Positions 33,201-44,729 of a stretch of DNA of 64,000 bases are shown here, piece after piece; position 1 is the first letter of the stretch; every line of letters starts with the position of its first letter. The stretch lies in assembly GCF_001277215.2 (NCBI RefSeq), contig NZ_CP013940.1, positions 3,410,001 to 3,474,000 on the forward strand, written 5' to 3'. A program made the position numbers and the translations under genes. The stretch is from Cronobacter malonaticus LMG 23826 (GTDB lineage Bacteria; Pseudomonadota; Gammaproteobacteria; Enterobacterales; Enterobacteriaceae). The notes under the pieces are model-generated. The model did not search any database. It was not told the DNA's origin and saw only the letters and a list, made by a program, of their open reading frames with translations.

Positions 33201-33470
33201 CATGGTCGGCAGTACCGCGTCCGGGCGCTCTTTTTCGATGATTTTACGCACCACTTCCCAGTGGATCGGCTCGATGTAGGTCGCATCGGCCATCTCCGGG
33301 TCGGTCATAATGGTCGCCGGGTTGGAGTTCACCAGAATGACGCGGTAGCCCTCTTCACGCAGCGCTTTACACGCCTGCGCACCGGAGTAGTCGAATTCAC
33401 ACGCCTGGCCGATGACAATCGGGCCCGCGCCAAGAATCAGGATGCTTTTAATATCTGTACGTTTTGGCAT
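30246..33470 (-). CDS. carB: Carbamoyl-phosphate synthase large subunit
   Basis: Makes carbamoyl phosphate from bicarbonate, ATP and ammonia channelled from CarA, supplying arginine and pyrimidine synthesis. The 1074-residue product has the two homologous ATP-grasp halves: each begins with an [24 protein letters not shown] or [20 protein letters not shown] block. The C-terminal MGS-like domain, about the last 140 residues ([14 protein letters not shown] region), binds the allosteric effectors UMP and ornithine. It lies 17 bases downstream of carA in the carAB operon. Confidence 0.98.
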   Translation of the reverse strand: MPKRTDIKSILILGAGPIVIGQACEFDYSGAQACKALREEGYRVILVNSNPATIMTDPEMADATYIEPIHWEVVRKIIEKERPDAVLPTMGGQTALNCALELERQGVLEEFGVTMIGATADAIDKAEDRRRFDVAMKKIGLDTARSGIAHNMEEALAVAADVGYPCIIRPSFTMGGTGGGIAYNREEFEEICARGLDLSPTKELLIDESLIGWKEYEMEVVRDKNDNCIIVCSIENFDAMGIHTGDSITVAPAQTLTDKEYQIMRNASMAVLREIGVETGGSNVQFAVNPKNGRLIVIEMNPRVSRSSALASKATGFPIAKVAAKLAVGYTLDELMNDITGGRTPASFEPSIDYVVTKIPRFNFEKFAGANDRLTTQMKSVGEVMAIGRTQQESMQKALRGLEVGATGFDPKVSLDDPEALTKIRRELKDAGAERIWYIADAFRAGLSVDGVFNLTNIDRWFLVQIEELVRLEEQVAEQGINGLSADFLRMLKRKGFADARLAKLAGVSESEIRKLREQYNLHPVYKRVDTCAAEFSTDTAYMYSTYEEECEANPNQDREKIMVLGGGPNRIGQGIEFDYCCVHAALALREDGYETIMVNCNPETVSTDYDTSDRLYFEPVTLEDVLEIVRIEKPKGVIVQYGGQTPLKLARALEAAGVPVIGTSPDAIDRAEDRERFQQAVDRLKLKQPANATVTAIEQAVEKAKEIGYPLVVRPSYVLGGRAMEIVYDEADLRRYFQTAVSVSNDAPVLLDRFLDDAVEVDVDAICDGEMVLIGGIMEHIEQAGVHSGDSACSLPAYTLSQEIQDVMRQQVQKLAFELQVRGLMNVQFAVKDNEVYLIEVNPRAARTVPFVSKATGVPLAKVAARVMAGKTLSEQGVTKEIIPPYYSVKEVVLPFNKFPGVDPLLGPEMRSTGEVMGVGRTFAEAFAKAQLGSNSTMKKQGRALLSVREGDKERVVDLAAKLLKFGFELDATHGTAIVLGEAGINPRLVNKVHEGRPHIQDRIKNGEYTYIINTTAGRQAIEDSKLIRRSALQYKVHYDTTLNGGFATAMALNADATEKVTSVQEMHAQITK

Positions 33471-33487
33471 TGTTCTCTTTCTCCCGA

Positions 33488-34636
33488 TTATTTGGCGGTC
33501 TTACGGTACTGCTCAATTAATTCGATAAAGTGGTCAAACAGCGGCGCGGCGTCATGCGGGCCGGGGCTCGCCTCAGGGTGCCCCTGGAAGCTGAAGGCCG
33601 GTTTATCGGTGCGATGAATCCCCTGGAGCGTATTATCGAACAGGGATTTATGGGTCACGCGCAGCGTAGACGGCATGGTCGCTTCATCTACCGCAAATCC
33701 GTGGTTCTGGGCGGTGATCATCACGCGGTTGTTGTCGATATCTTTCACCGGATGGTTGCCGCCGTGGTGACCGAACTTCATCTTCACGGTTTTCGCGCCG
33801 CTCGCCAGCCCCAGCAGCTGATGGCCGAGGCAGATGCCGAAGACCGGCACGTCGGTTTCGAGGAATTTCTGGATGGCTTCGATGGCGTAATCACACGGTG
33901 CCGGGTCGCCAGGGCCGTTGGAGAGGAACACGCCGTCCGGGTTCATTTTCAGGACGTCTTCGGCGGAGGTTTGCGCCGGGACGACCGTCAGGCGGCAGCC
34001 TCTGTCCACCAGCATGCGCAGAATGTTGCGCTTCACGCCGTAGTCATACGCCACCACGTGATACGGCAGTTCTTCTTCCTTTTTCGCTTCCGGCAGTTCG
34101 CCTGAAAGCGTCCAGCTGCCCTGCGTCCAGCTGTAAGCTTCCGTCGTGGTCACTTCTTTCGCCAGATCCATGCCGTTCAGGCCAGGGAAGGCTTTCGCTT
34201 TTTCCAGCGCCAGCGCGGCATCGACATTATCCCCTGCGATGATGCAACCGTTCTGAGCGCCCTTCTCACGCAGCAGACGCGTCAGCTTGCGGGTATCGAT
34301 ATCGGCAATCGCCACGATGTTATGGCGCTTCAGGTAAGAAGAGAGATCCTCGGTGTTGCGGTAGTTGCTCGCAATCAGCGGTAAATCACGGATCACAAGA
34401 CCCTGCGCATGTACCTGGGAGGATTCAGCGTCAGCATCGTTAGTGCCGACATTACCAATATGAGGATAAGTGAGAGTGACAATCTGGCGGGAGTAGGAAG
34501 GATCAGTGAGGATTTCTTGATAACCGGTCATTGAAGTATTGAAAACGACTTCCCCTACTGCCGTACCTGTTGCCCCGATGGCCCGACCGTAGAATTGGGT
34601 TCCGTCTTCCAGAACCAACAGCGCTGACTTAATCAA
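33488..34636 (-). CDS. carA: Carbamoyl-phosphate synthase small subunit
   Basis: Glutaminase subunit that hydrolyses glutamine and passes ammonia to CarB. The product is 382 residues when started at the TTG at 34636 ([20 protein letters not shown]), the unusual start codon also used in E. coli; GGAGG lies about six bases upstream. An ATG at 34663 would add nine residues encoded by operator DNA and is rejected. The class I amidotransferase site is FGICLGHQL, with the catalytic Cys, and the His/Glu pair lies in [11 protein letters not shown]. Tandem ARG boxes precede the gene. Confidence 0.97.
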   Translation of the reverse strand: MIKSALLVLEDGTQFYGRAIGATGTAVGEVVFNTSMTGYQEILTDPSYSRQIVTLTYPHIGNVGTNDADAESSQVHAQGLVIRDLPLIASNYRNTEDLSSYLKRHNIVAIADIDTRKLTRLLREKGAQNGCIIAGDNVDAALALEKAKAFPGLNGMDLAKEVTTTEAYSWTQGSWTLSGELPEAKKEEELPYHVVAYDYGVKRNILRMLVDRGCRLTVVPAQTSAEDVLKMNPDGVFLSNGPGDPAPCDYAIEAIQKFLETDVPVFGICLGHQLLGLASGAKTVKMKFGHHGGNHPVKDIDNNRVMITAQNHGFAVDEATMPSTLRVTHKSLFDNTLQGIHRTDKPAFSFQGHPEASPGPHDAAPLFDHFIELIEQYRKTAK

Positions 34637-34649
34637 AACGTCCTCCAGG

Positions 34650-34683
34650 GAATAAACAGTCAATTTATTTGCATATTAATTCA
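34650..34683 (-). promoter_or_regulatory. Tandem ARG boxes upstream of carAB
   Basis: On the minus strand TGAATTAATATGCA and TGACTGTTTATTC begin exactly 21 bases apart, the standard ArgR double-box spacing (18-bp boxes with 3-bp gap). The first box is, as recalled, the same as in E. coli carAB P2. ArgR-arginine should repress the proximal promoter here. Confidence 0.82.
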
Positions 34684-35021
34684 ACCAGTATGGCTAAATC
34701 AACGCAAAAACGCCTGAACAGCGAATTTTTGGCAAACGGCGGCATTCTAGAGATAACTCAGGGGGAAGTCTACCTGAAAACGCACCTTTTATTGTTTTTT
34801 TGAAGGCTTTGAGGAAAACACAGGAAATGAAGGGCAAAAAACAAAGAAAACGAAGCGCAGAAAACGGTTGCCCGGCAAGAAAAGTAAAAACGAAGCATAG
34901 CACAGCTTTTAAAATGGACCAAACGGTCAAAATTCACAAACCATTAACGCAAAAGCAGTCAAAAACCATCAATTTTAAGCAGACAAACTTAACTTAATCA
35001 CGAAAGTCGCAAAAATAAATA
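34684..35021. other. AT-rich intergenic control region between carA and dapB
   Basis: This stretch is AT-rich and on the plus strand strongly A/G biased. In E. coli the equivalent region contains the upstream, pyrimidine-controlled car promoter with IHF, PepA and PurR sites. I could not place those sites reliably here. One hydrophobic frame on the minus strand (34694-34930) has a TTG start and no ribosome binding site and is not called. Confidence 0.45.
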
Positions 35022-35052
35022 AAACAAAAAAGGGCAATAAATTATTGCCCTT
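35022..35052 (-). terminator. dapB terminator
   Basis: AAGGGCAAT and ATTGCCCTT form a perfect nine-base stem. On the minus strand it is followed by a run of six T and then GTTTT, about 50 bases after the dapB stop. Confidence 0.87.
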
Positions 35053-35103
35053 CCAATCAGAAACTTATGATTGTAATAACCACATCACGATGGGTAATAA
35101 GAA

Positions 35104-35958
<855 letters not shown>

Positions 35959-36088
35959 TCAGGTTAACCAGCCAGCCCGCAGGCTGCCAGCTGAAAACAT
36001 GGATAATTAGAATTTAATGATAAACAGGGAGGGATATCAGTAAAAGGCTGCAACTGCCTGTTATTTTTGTGGGTATTAAGCGTTGAAA

Positions 36089-36109
36089 CGGCAGGCGCGG
36101 AGCCTGCCG
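36089..36109 (-). terminator. Weak hairpin after the AlaX-type gene
   Basis: CGGCAGGC pairs with GCCTGCCG across GCGGA just beyond the stop codon. Only GTTTC follows on the minus strand, so efficiency is uncertain. Confidence 0.45.
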
Positions 36110-36115
36110 CGAGGC

Positions 36116-36748
36116 TTACTCTGCTACCTGGTAAGCCACCAGCAGCTGGCCTTTCTTGACTTTAATGCTGGTGAGCGTCACCTCACCGACCTGCGAGAGC
36201 GACGCCACGTGTGTACCGCCGCAGCCATAGGCCGGCAGCTCGCCGAAGCGCACCTGACGCCGCCCGTCAACGAAATCAACATAGCGCGGCAGATCGGCGG
36301 CAACCCACGCGGCGATTTTCTCGCTTAATGCGCAGGCTTCGGGCGCGTCTGACGACTGCGCCGGGGCAAACGTAATTTTCCCTTCACCGGGCCAGTGGTG
36401 CGCTTTTACCGGCTGCCAGCCGAGCTGCTCGCCCGCATAGCCAATCAGATGACCCGCCGAGTGCCAGCGTGTATGGCGGTTACGCAGCACGTCATCAATA
36501 ACGAGCGTGGCGGGGCCGGTCGCCAGCGGCTGCGCCAGCAGGTGAATGACCGTATCACCGCGGTTTTCGACGCGCAGCACCGGCAGGCCGTTTATCGTGC
36601 CGCTGTCTGAGGGCTGTCCGCCGCCCTGCGGGTGAAATAGCGTCGAATCCAGCTCCACTTCATAATCGCCCTGCGCGTTTTGTTCGCAGCGCAGCACGTT
36701 TGCTTCGCCCTGAAGCGCGTCGCTCAGGTAGTACTCTCTGTGTGTCAT
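36116..36748 (-). CDS. AlaX-type trans-editing alanyl-tRNA deacylase
   Basis: Stand-alone homologue of the AlaRS editing domain, expected to hydrolyse mischarged Ser- or Gly-tRNA(Ala). The 210-residue product carries the zinc-site motifs HxxxH at residues 96-100 (HSAGH) and CxxxH at 176-180 (CGGTH), in the correct order, plus LFHPQGGGQPSDSG, which is conserved in editing domains. No aminoacylation domain is present. E. coli lacks this gene between dapB and rihC. It is divergent from a LysR regulator gene, 94 bases away, which may control it. Confidence 0.88.
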   Translation of the reverse strand: MTHREYYLSDALQGEANVLRCEQNAQGDYEVELDSTLFHPQGGGQPSDSGTINGLPVLRVENRGDTVIHLLAQPLATGPATLVIDDVLRNRHTRWHSAGHLIGYAGEQLGWQPVKAHHWPGEGKITFAPAQSSDAPEACALSEKIAAWVAADLPRYVDFVDGRRQVRFGELPAYGCGGTHVASLSQVGEVTLTSIKVKKGQLLVAYQVAE

Positions 36749-36842
36749 CGTTGTCCTCCGGGTTCATCACACAGTATATTTATTATTCCCGCAGCGATAA
36801 TCCTGCCTTACGACAACGAACCTTTGCATCAGGCGCACAAAT

Positions 36843-37739
36843 ATGAATTTAGCCCTTCTGCCCGATATCGCGGTTTTCGTTCAGGTGGTGGAGAGCGGCA
36901 GTTTCTCCGCCGCCGCGCGTAAACTTGGCAGCACGCCCTCCTCCGTCAGCCGCAGCGTCTCCCGCCTGGAGCGCGAGCTGGGCTGCAAGCTGCTGGTTCG
37001 CACCACGCGCAAATTGCGCCTGAGCGAGGCGGGCAACGGCGTGTTTCAGCGTGCCGCCAGTATGATGGATGCCGCCCGCGACGTGATGGCTCAGGGCGGC
37101 ACGGCGTCACACGCGCCGCAAGGGCGCGTGACGCTTGGCGTGCCGAAAGCGGTGGGCCGTTTTGTGATCCATCCGCTAATGGAAGAGTTTCTGACGCGCT
37201 ACCCGCAGGTGGATATCTGCCTGCGGCTGGAAGACCGGTATATGGATCTGATCGATGACGAGGTGGATCTGGCGCTGCGTATTACCGATTCCCCTTCTCC
37301 CGGCCTGTACGGTAAACCGCTGATGCCAATAGAGCATCTGCTGTGCGCCACGCCGGACTATCTCGCGCGCCACGGCACGCCGGAAACGCCGCAGGCATTA
37401 CGTCATCACAGCTGTATCAGCCTTGGCGAAACGGCGACGGACGCGCGCTGGAAGTTTCGTCGCGACGGGAAAAACGTGGTGGTGCAGACGCACGGGCGTT
37501 ACGCCGCCAACCATACCGGCGTGCGTCTTGATGCCGTGAAGCGCCATCTGGGCATCGGCAGCCTGCCGCGTTTTACCGCCAGCGACGCGCTGGCGGCAGG
37601 CGAGATTGTTCAGGTGCTGCCGGAGTGGGAATTTATCAGCAGCTATTCCGGCAGGCTCTGGCTGTTGTGGTCGACGAGTCGCCATATGCCCGCCAAAATC
37701 CGGGCGCTTATCGACTACCTGACGGAAAAGCTGTGCTAA
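36843..37739 (+). CDS. LysR family transcriptional regulator (next to alaX-type gene)
   Basis: A 298-residue regulator with an N-terminal winged helix-turn-helix (about 5-65: [20 protein letters not shown]) followed by a periplasmic-binding-protein-like effector domain ([20 protein letters not shown]). This subgroup resembles the YafC/DmlR-like regulators that act on divergent neighbours. The divergent gene encodes an AlaX-type deacylase, so autoregulation with control of that gene is plausible. Its stop codon overlaps the end of convergent rihC by four bases. Effector unknown. Confidence 0.88.
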   Translation: MNLALLPDIAVFVQVVESGSFSAAARKLGSTPSSVSRSVSRLERELGCKLLVRTTRKLRLSEAGNGVFQRAASMMDAARDVMAQGGTASHAPQGRVTLGVPKAVGRFVIHPLMEEFLTRYPQVDICLRLEDRYMDLIDDEVDLALRITDSPSPGLYGKPLMPIEHLLCATPDYLARHGTPETPQALRHHSCISLGETATDARWKFRRDGKNVVVQTHGRYAANHTGVRLDAVKRHLGIGSLPRFTASDALAAGEIVQVLPEWEFISSYSGRLWLLWSTSRHMPAKIRALIDYLTEKLC

Positions 37740-38653
37740 GGCGCCAGCGTGAGCGTCTGCGCAACCCAGTCGCGAAACGCGGCTACGTCGATACCAAGCG
37801 CGACCTGCACGTTCGCAGGCCGGTTTAACTTGCCTTCAATATCCACCACCGTGGTGCCCGCCGTGTAGTCGCCGCGCGTCTCTACCGCCACGAAGCAGGG
37901 CGTTAACGTAAACAGTTCAGGCTTAACCAGCCAGGCGATGGCACAGAGATCGTGCATACGCAGGCCCGTCGTCATGCTGCCGCTGCGGTAATGGCTGAAC
38001 AGCGCGTGCAGCATTTTTCCGGTGCGGTTAAGCGAGGGCAATGCCGCGAGATAATCAGGCGTCAGCACGGCCTGGTTGGTGACATCCAGCCCGCACATCA
38101 CAATCTCAATGCCGCTTTCAAACACCCGCGCAGCGGCCTCGGGATCGATAGCAATATTAAACTCAGCATTGGGAGTAAAGTTACCGCGCCCCGCCGAGCC
38201 ACCCATCATCACCAGCCGTTTGATTTTCGCTTTACATGCCGGATAGTGCGTCAGCAGCAGCGCGATATTAGTCAGCGGCCCGATGGTGACGAGCGTCAGC
38301 GGCTCCGTGGCGGTCATCAGGCGTTCGTAAATCGCCTGAAACGCCGGAACGTCAAGCGTCAGCCGGTCGTGTTCGACAAACGTGTAACCTTCCATTCCCG
38401 ATTCGCCATGCACCGACGCGGCATCGCGCAGCGCGCGCACCAGCGGCGTGGCGGCACCCTGCGCCACCGGCACGTCAGCATTCCAGAAATGCAGCAGTTG
38501 CAGCGCGTTGCGGGTGGTTTTCTCTACGGACACATTCCCTGCGACAGTGGTGATGAGCTGTAAATCCAGCTCTGGTGAAAACAGCGCGGCGGCGATAGCC
38601 ACGGCATCGTCAATGCCGGGATCGGTATCGAGAAGAATCGGCGTTTTTGTCAT
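37736..38653 (-). CDS. rihC: Ribonucleoside hydrolase RihC
   Basis: Hydrolyses both purine and pyrimidine ribonucleosides to base and ribose. The 305-residue product shows the calcium-binding nucleoside hydrolase motif DTDPGIDDA at residues 9-17, and downstream [13 protein letters not shown] and the catalytic-loop region [10 protein letters not shown]. The position upstream of dapB and next to ispH agrees with RihC in E. coli. An ispH terminator stands immediately before it, so it likely uses its own promoter in the short gap at about 38654-38686. Confidence 0.93.
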   Translation of the reverse strand: MTKTPILLDTDPGIDDAVAIAAALFSPELDLQLITTVAGNVSVEKTTRNALQLLHFWNADVPVAQGAATPLVRALRDAASVHGESGMEGYTFVEHDRLTLDVPAFQAIYERLMTATEPLTLVTIGPLTNIALLLTHYPACKAKIKRLVMMGGSAGRGNFTPNAEFNIAIDPEAAARVFESGIEIVMCGLDVTNQAVLTPDYLAALPSLNRTGKMLHALFSHYRSGSMTTGLRMHDLCAIAWLVKPELFTLTPCFVAVETRGDYTAGTTVVDIEGKLNRPANVQVALGIDVAAFRDWVAQTLTLAP

Positions 38654-38686
38654 GAGCGCTCCTTGTTGTCTGGCCTGCCGTCAGGA

Positions 38687-38721
38687 TAAAAAAATGCCGG
38701 ACGATCTTCACCGTCCGGCAT
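38687..38721 (-). terminator. ispH operon terminator
   Basis: ATGCCGGACG (38694-38703) pairs with CGTCCGGCAT (38712-38721) and is followed on the minus strand by a run of seven T. Confidence 0.87.
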
Positions 38722-38748
38722 GTTGTTCTGGTACGCGCGTAAAAAAAA

Positions 38749-39699
38749 TTACTGCACTTCGCGCGCGTCGATCCGCAGCTCCTTCGGCACTTCGAAAACG
38801 ATGTTTTCTTCGCGACCGGTCAGCTCACGGGCGTCGCTACCGCCGAGCGCTTTGAGGCGCGTGATGACGTTCTGCACCAGAACATCCGGTGCCGAGGCGC
38901 CCGCGGTCACGCCGACACAGGCGGCGGTTTTCACCCAGGCTTCCTGAATGTCGTTGGCGTCGTCAATAAGATACGCCGTTTTGCCCATGCGCTGGGCCAG
39001 CTCTGCCAGACGGTTGGAGTTGGAGGAGTTTTTCGACCCCACCACTAACACCACGTCCGCCTGCTCCGCCAGCGCGCGCACGGCTTCCTGACGGTTGGTG
39101 GTGGCGTAGCAGATGTCATCTTTACGCGGCCCGACGATTTTCGGGAAACGGCTGCGCAGCGCGTCGATCACTTCTGAAGTGTCGTCCACCGACAGCGTCG
39201 TCTGGGTCATAAAGGAGAGGTTATTCTCATCCTTCACGGTAATTTTCCAGACATCTTCCGGCGATTCCACCAGATACATGCCCCCTTCCGGGTTGCTGTA
39301 CTGGCCCATCGTGCCTTCCACTTCCGGGTGCCCGGCGTGGCCGATAAGAATGGCTTCTTCACCACGGCGGCTGGAACGCGCCACTTCCATATGCACTTTG
39401 GTCACCAGCGGGCAGGTAGCGTCAAACACCGTCAGATCGCGGCTTTTCGCTTCGTTGCGTACCGCCTGCGAGACGCCGTGGGCGGAGAAAATCAGGATCG
39501 CGCCATCCGGCACTTCGCTGATTTGTTCAATAAAAATCGCGCCGCGCTCGCGCAGGCTGTCCACGACGTAGCGGTTATGCACCACTTCATGGCGAACGTA
39601 AATAGGCGCGCCGTAAATGGCCAGCGCGTTTTCCACAATGCTGATAGCGCGGTCCACGCCTGCGCAGAAGCCGCGCGGGTTAGCCAACAGGATCTGCAT
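38749..39699 (-). CDS. ispH: 4-hydroxy-3-methylbut-2-enyl diphosphate reductase IspH
   Basis: Iron-sulfur enzyme of the last step of the MEP isoprenoid pathway, producing IPP and DMAPP. The 316-residue product begins [20 protein letters not shown] with Cys12 as a cluster ligand; the other two cysteines lie in [11 protein letters not shown] and [11 protein letters not shown]. It overlaps the end of fkpB by 20 bases and is the last gene of the ribF-ileS-lspA-fkpB-ispH series. Confidence 0.97.
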   Translation of the reverse strand: MQILLANPRGFCAGVDRAISIVENALAIYGAPIYVRHEVVHNRYVVDSLRERGAIFIEQISEVPDGAILIFSAHGVSQAVRNEAKSRDLTVFDATCPLVTKVHMEVARSSRRGEEAILIGHAGHPEVEGTMGQYSNPEGGMYLVESPEDVWKITVKDENNLSFMTQTTLSVDDTSEVIDALRSRFPKIVGPRKDDICYATTNRQEAVRALAEQADVVLVVGSKNSSNSNRLAELAQRMGKTAYLIDDANDIQEAWVKTAACVGVTAGASAPDVLVQNVITRLKALGGSDARELTGREENIVFEVPKELRIDAREVQ

Positions 39700-40150
39700 C
39701 AGAACTCTCCAGCGCCGGATCGATTTCCAGCACGTCTATATCAAAATGAAGGGTATGCCCGGCGAGCGGATGGTTGAAATCCACGGTGATGGAGTCGCCG
39801 TTGATTTCACGGATAACGCCCGGCATTTCGCTGCCATCCATTGCGGTAAAGAGCATGATAGCCCCGATATCCGGCTCGCCCGCATCGATAAACTCGCGGC
39901 GGGAGAAGTACTGGATGAGATCCGGGCTTGGGGTACCGAAAGCGTCTTCCGGCAGGAGCGTAAACGCTTTTTTGTCGCCGGCGTGCAGGCCGAGCAACTC
40001 GCGCTCCAGGCCCTGCGACAGCGAGCCGTCGCCCAGGCGAAACAGCGCGGGTTTGCCGCTGTTGCGGCTGGACTCCGCCGTGGAGCCGTCTTCAAGCTTC
40101 AGCGTAAAGTGCACAAGCACCGCGCTGTTGCTCTGTATTGATGTAGACAT
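39680..40150 (-). CDS. fkpB: FKBP-type peptidyl-prolyl isomerase FkpB (SlpA)
   Basis: SlyD-like prolyl isomerase and chaperone. The 156-residue product starts [20 protein letters not shown]; the FKBP core is interrupted by an insert-in-flap domain ([20 protein letters not shown]), and the C-terminal half contains [20 protein letters not shown], the signature of this subfamily. A REP-like palindrome lies between it and lspA. Confidence 0.94.
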   Translation of the reverse strand: MSTSIQSNSAVLVHFTLKLEDGSTAESSRNSGKPALFRLGDGSLSQGLERELLGLHAGDKKAFTLLPEDAFGTPSPDLIQYFSRREFIDAGEPDIGAIMLFTAMDGSEMPGVIREINGDSITVDFNHPLAGHTLHFDIDVLEIDPALESSDADPVG

Positions 40151-40221
40151 GCAGGTTGCTCACTTATTTTGGGTCGTCTGTTTACCCGGTACCGGGCCTA
40201 CAGAAGGCCGCACATTCTGTG

Positions 40222-40248
40222 GGCCGGGCAGCGAGACGCCGCCCGGCC
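40222..40248. repeat. REP-like palindrome inside the lspA-fkpB gap
   Basis: GGCCGGGC and GCCCGGCC flank AGCGAGACGCC. The unit is just downstream of the lspA stop, in the middle of a co-oriented gene series. Confidence 0.6.
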
Positions 40249-40253
40249 AGAGG

Positions 40254-40751
40254 TTACGCCGTGGCTTTCTGTTTAGAAGGCAGGAAGCCTTCCAGCACGA
40301 CTAACGCCGCGCCGATACAAATGGCGGTGTCGGCCAGGTTGAACGTCGCGAAGTGCCAGTCGCCGACATAGAAGTCGATCATATCGACCACGAAGCCGTG
40401 CCACAGACGGTCAAACAGATTGCCCAGCGCGCCGCCAATAATCAGCGCGTAAGCAATGTTGTTGAGCTTCTGGCTCGCCTTCGCGCGATACATCATGACC
40501 GCCAGCAGCACGCAGATACCGATAGCGATACCGGCGAAGAACCAGCGCTGCCAGCCGCCTTTGTCCGCGAGGAAGCTGAACGCCGCGCCGTAGTTGCGCG
40601 CATAATGCAGATTGAGCGACGGGAACAGCGAGACGGTTTCCCCCAGCGCGAAATGCTGGAGGATTAACGCCTTGCTACCCAGATCGACAATCAGCACGAC
40701 CACCACCAGCCACAGCCAGCGCAGACCGGTTGAAAGAATCGGTTTACTCAT
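40254..40751 (-). CDS. lspA: Lipoprotein signal peptidase (signal peptidase II)
   Basis: Inner-membrane aspartyl protease that cleaves the signal peptide from prolipoproteins after diacylglyceryl transfer; target of globomycin. The 165-residue product has four transmembrane helices. The catalytic aspartates fall in [12 protein letters not shown] (Asp123) and FNLADTAIC (Asp141), and the motif [11 protein letters not shown] precedes them. Its start codon shares one base with the ileS stop, so it is coupled to ileS. Confidence 0.96.
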   Translation of the reverse strand: MSKPILSTGLRWLWLVVVVLIVDLGSKALILQHFALGETVSLFPSLNLHYARNYGAAFSFLADKGGWQRWFFAGIAIGICVLLAVMMYRAKASQKLNNIAYALIIGGALGNLFDRLWHGFVVDMIDFYVGDWHFATFNLADTAICIGAALVVLEGFLPSKQKATA

Positions 40752-43567
40752 CAGGCAAACTTACGTTTTTCGCCGTCACCGGCGACGTTGCTGACACAGC
40801 GACCGCAGATTTCTGCGTGTTCCGCCACCTTGCCGATATCGGTGGTGTAGTGCCAGCAGCGCGGGCACTTCTCACCTTCGGCTTTTGCGAGCGCCACTTT
40901 CAGCCCTTTGAGCAGTTCGCTCTGCTGGGCATCCGCGGCGGCGCTGGCATAATCCTCAACCTTCGCCTGCGAGGTCAACAGGACAAATCGCAATTCCTCG
41001 CCAAGCGCGGTGAGTTTCGCCGCCAGCTCAGGCTCCGCGTACAGGGTGACCGCCGCTTCCAGCGAGCCGCCGATTTTCTTATCAGCACGCGCCTGCTCAA
41101 TCACCTTGTTCACTTCGCCGCGCACTTTCAGCAGCGCGTCCCAGTAAGCGTCGTTCATCGCTTCGGTATCGGCAAGGCCAAACAGGCCATCGTACCATTC
41201 ACCGGTAAAGACATACTTCTCACGCTCGCCCGGCAGGTAGCCCCACACTTCATCCGCGGTGAAGGAGAGGATCGGTGCCATCCAGCGCACCAGCGCTTCA
41301 CTGATGTGATAGAGCGCGGTCTGGCAGCTGCGGCGCGCCACGCTGTCGGCTTTCGCGGTGTACTGACGGTCTTTGATGATATCGAGATAGAACGAACCCA
41401 TTTCGATGGAGCAAAAGCGCATCAGGCGCTGTACCACTTCGTGGAAATCGTACGCTTCATACGCTTTGACGATATCGTCCTGCGCGGCTTTGGCGCAGCC
41501 GACCGCCCAGCGATCCAGCACGACCATCTCTTCCGGTTTCACCATGTCTTTTGCCGGATCGAAACCGTTCAGGTTCGCCAGCAGGAAGCGCGCGGTGTTA
41601 CGGATACGGCGATACGCATCGGCGGCGCGTTTTAAGATCTCGTCAGAGACCGCCATCTCGCCGGTGTAGTCGGTGGATGCCACCCACAGACGCAGAATAT
41701 CAGCGCCCAGTTTGTTCATCACATCCTGCGGAGAGACCGTGTTGCCGATGGATTTCGACATCTTGCGGCCCTGGCCGTCAACGGTGAAACCGTGGGTCAG
41801 TACCTGGCGATACGGCGCTTTGCCTTTCATCGCGGTGGAGATCATCAGCGAGGACATAAACCAGCCGCGATGCTGGTCAGAGCCTTCGAGATACATATCC
41901 GCCGCATGGCCTGCGAATTCAGGGCGCACGTCAACCACAGATGAGTGGGTAGAGCCGGAGTCGAACCATACATCCAGCGTATCCGGCACTTTTTCATAGA
42001 CATCGGCGTCATCGCCCATGATGTCGCGCGGGTCGAGATCCCACCACGCCTGAATGCCGTCCTGCTCAACGCGTTTTGCGACTTCTTCCATCAGTTCCAG
42101 CGTGCGCGGGTGCAGCTCCTGCGTCTCTTTATGGACGAACAGGGACATCGGCACGCCCCAGGTGCGCTGACGGGAGATACACCAGTCCGGGCGGTTGGCG
42201 ACCATCGATTCGATACGCGCCTGGCCCCAGTCAGGAATCCACTGCACGCCTTTGATCTCTTTAAGGGACTGCGCGCGCAGGCCTTTTTGATCCATGCTGA
42301 CGAACCACTGCGGCGTGGCGCGGAAGATGATCGGCGTTTTGTGACGCCAGCAGCACGGATAGCTGTGCAGCAGCTTCGCGACATTTAGCAGCGCGCCTTT
42401 TTCACGCAGCAGCTCAACAATCTGATCGTTCGCTTTGAAGACGTTAACGCCATCCAGACCTGGATACGTGCCCGGCAGATACGCGCCGTCCGGACCGACC
42501 GGATTCGCAATCTCCAGACCATATTTCTGGCTGATGGTGTAGTCGTCCGGGCCGTGGCCGCCTGCGGTATGCACCGCGCCGGTACCGGCATCGAGCGTCA
42601 CGTGCTCACCGAGAATAGCCGGAACGTCAAAGCTCATGAACGGGTGCGTAAAGCGCATCAGTTCAAGCTGCGCGCCTTTGGTTTCGCCAAGCACGGTGTA
42701 ATCGGAGACGTTGATGCGCTTCATCACGCTCTCAAGCAGATCTTTCGCCACGATCAGCGCCTGGCCTTCAATCTGTACCAGCACATAGTCAATCTCGGCG
42801 TGCAGAGAGATAGCGCGGTTAGCAGGAAGCGTCCACGGGGTGGTGGTCCAGATAACCAGCGATACCGGGCCGTTGACGTTCTGCGCGCCAAATTTCGCCA
42901 CGACCGCCGCCGGGTCTACCGCGTTAAAGGCCACGTCGATAGAAGGCGACGTTTTGTCGTAATACTCCACTTCCGCCTCGGCCAGCGCGGAGCGGCAGTC
43001 GACGCACCAGTGCACCGGCTTGGCGCCTTTGTGCAGGTGACCGTTGCCGATGATTTTACCGAGCGCGCGGATGATGTTGGCTTCGGTTTTGAAATCCATG
43101 GTCAGGTACGGGTGCGACCAGTCGCCGAGCACGCCCAGACGGATAAAGTCTTTACGCTGGCCGTCAACCTGGGTCGCCGCGTATTCACGGCATTTGGCGC
43201 GGAATTCGGCCGCGGTGAATTTCTCACCCGGCTTGCCAAACTCTTGCTCCACTTTCAGTTCGATCGGCAGACCGTGGCAGTCCCAGCCCGGCACGTACGG
43301 AGAGTCATAACCGGCAAGCCCTTTGGACTTCACGATAATGTCTTTCAGAATCTTGTTAACCGAGTGACCAATATGAATGCTGCCATTCGCATAAGGAGGG
43401 CCGTCATGCAGAATGAAGGTTTTTTTGCCTTTTTTGGCTGCACGGATGATGCCGTAGAGGTCATCATCGGTCCAACGCGCCAGCATTCCCGGTTCGCGTT
43501 TGGCGAGATCGCCGCGCATCGGGAACCCTGTTTCCGGCAAATTCAGGGTTGATTTATAGTCACTCAT
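40751..43567 (-). CDS. ileS: Isoleucyl-tRNA synthetase
   Basis: Class Ia aminoacyl-tRNA synthetase that charges tRNA(Ile) and edits valine. The 938-residue length equals E. coli IleRS. HIGH is present at residues 65-68 ([11 protein letters not shown]), KMSKS is present in [10 protein letters not shown], and the C-terminal zinc finger has CPRCWHY and CGRC pairs. This arrangement is the mupirocin-sensitive bacterial form. It is 48 bases downstream of ribF and overlaps lspA by one base. Confidence 0.98.
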   Translation of the reverse strand: MSDYKSTLNLPETGFPMRGDLAKREPGMLARWTDDDLYGIIRAAKKGKKTFILHDGPPYANGSIHIGHSVNKILKDIIVKSKGLAGYDSPYVPGWDCHGLPIELKVEQEFGKPGEKFTAAEFRAKCREYAATQVDGQRKDFIRLGVLGDWSHPYLTMDFKTEANIIRALGKIIGNGHLHKGAKPVHWCVDCRSALAEAEVEYYDKTSPSIDVAFNAVDPAAVVAKFGAQNVNGPVSLVIWTTTPWTLPANRAISLHAEIDYVLVQIEGQALIVAKDLLESVMKRINVSDYTVLGETKGAQLELMRFTHPFMSFDVPAILGEHVTLDAGTGAVHTAGGHGPDDYTISQKYGLEIANPVGPDGAYLPGTYPGLDGVNVFKANDQIVELLREKGALLNVAKLLHSYPCCWRHKTPIIFRATPQWFVSMDQKGLRAQSLKEIKGVQWIPDWGQARIESMVANRPDWCISRQRTWGVPMSLFVHKETQELHPRTLELMEEVAKRVEQDGIQAWWDLDPRDIMGDDADVYEKVPDTLDVWFDSGSTHSSVVDVRPEFAGHAADMYLEGSDQHRGWFMSSLMISTAMKGKAPYRQVLTHGFTVDGQGRKMSKSIGNTVSPQDVMNKLGADILRLWVASTDYTGEMAVSDEILKRAADAYRRIRNTARFLLANLNGFDPAKDMVKPEEMVVLDRWAVGCAKAAQDDIVKAYEAYDFHEVVQRLMRFCSIEMGSFYLDIIKDRQYTAKADSVARRSCQTALYHISEALVRWMAPILSFTADEVWGYLPGEREKYVFTGEWYDGLFGLADTEAMNDAYWDALLKVRGEVNKVIEQARADKKIGGSLEAAVTLYAEPELAAKLTALGEELRFVLLTSQAKVEDYASAAADAQQSELLKGLKVALAKAEGEKCPRCWHYTTDIGKVAEHAEICGRCVSNVAGDGEKRKFA

Positions 43568-43615
43568 CAGATTCTCGGTTCCGTATTTCGGTTTGATAAT
43601 TAGCCGATTCAGGCG

Positions 43616-44554
43616 TTACGCCGGTGTCGGTAGCCCAAAAAAGTCGCGGGCGGTGATCACGTCTCTGGCGATTTGCGCCTTGAGTTCATCAAGCGAGGCA
43701 AACCGCTGTTCATTGCGTATTTTTTTACGCAGCACTACATCTATATGGCGGCCGTAGAGGTCAATTGCAACGTCCAGCAAGTGAACTTCCAGCTGCTGGC
43801 GCAGGCCGGCCACCGTCGGGCGGGTGCCGATATTGGCGACGCCGGGCAGCGGTTTGTCGCTGATGCCCAGCACTTCCACCGCATAAACGCCCTTAACGGG
43901 CGAAACCTGACGGCGCAGCGGTAAATTCGCCGTCGGGAAACCTATGGTGCGTCCGAGCGCGTCACCGTGAACCACACGCCCGGAGATGGCGAACGGCCGT
44001 CCGAGCAGGTTTTCCGCGAGGCTTAAGTCATCCTGTGCAAGCGCCTGGCGTACGGCGGTACTGCTGATGCGCACGCCCTCTTCGCAAAACGTTTGCGTAC
44101 TGGTGACTTCAAAACCATATTCGCGCCCGGCTTTCTGTAATAACAAGAAATCCCCTTCGCGACCAGCGCCAAAGCGGAAATCGTCACCCGTGGCGAGGAA
44201 TTTTACGCCGAGACGCTTGACCAGCAGATCGCTGACGAAATTCTGAGCTGTCAGCGCGGCAAAGCGGCGGTCAAAACGAATACACAGCACGTAATCCACG
44301 CCGCAACGGGCGAGATAGCGCAGCTTTTCGCGCAGCCGGGTGAGCCGCGCGGGCGCTTTATCGGCCGCGAAAAGTTCAAGCGGCTGCGGCTCGAAAATCA
44401 TGACCATAACGGGCAGGCCGCGTTCGCGCCCTTGCGCGCATAGCCCGGCAAGCAAAGCCTGGTGCCCACGATGCACGCCATCGAAATTGCCGATGGTCAG
44501 CACGCAACCGTGATGCTCAGAGGTGAGATTATGTATGCCGCGTATCAGCTTCAT
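43616..44554 (-). CDS. ribF: Bifunctional riboflavin kinase/FMN adenylyltransferase RibF
   Basis: Converts riboflavin to FMN and FMN to FAD. The 312-residue product has an N-terminal nucleotidyltransferase domain with LTIGNFDGVHRGHQALL and a later ISSTAVRQAL motif, and a C-terminal flavokinase domain beginning near RVVHGDALGRTIGFPTANL. It is first in the ribF-ileS-lspA-fkpB-ispH series and divergent from rpsT. Confidence 0.97.
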   Translation of the reverse strand: MKLIRGIHNLTSEHHGCVLTIGNFDGVHRGHQALLAGLCAQGRERGLPVMVMIFEPQPLELFAADKAPARLTRLREKLRYLARCGVDYVLCIRFDRRFAALTAQNFVSDLLVKRLGVKFLATGDDFRFGAGREGDFLLLQKAGREYGFEVTSTQTFCEEGVRISSTAVRQALAQDDLSLAENLLGRPFAISGRVVHGDALGRTIGFPTANLPLRRQVSPVKGVYAVEVLGISDKPLPGVANIGTRPTVAGLRQQLEVHLLDVAIDLYGRHIDVVLRKKIRNEQRFASLDELKAQIARDVITARDFFGLPTPA

Positions 44555-44729
44555 GACTGGCTCAGAACAGTGAAAATCGTCGGATTATACCTTGTACAGC
44601 CTTTAAGGTTAACCGACGATTTGGCCCTGTCAGCCATAAACCGGCAACGATTTCATCGCGCTGCGTCAGGGTTTCGCACTGAACGCGAATTTTGTCCCAC
44701 AAAGACTGTATTCGCACGAGGCAAGCTGG

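Noticed and set aside
31902..33617. A 571-codon frame opposite carB
   Set aside because: Shadow of a long GC-rich gene; no domain and no start signal.
34694..34930. A 78-codon hydrophobic frame upstream of carA
   Set aside because: TTG start without a ribosome binding site in AT-rich control DNA; hydrophobicity follows from T-rich codons.
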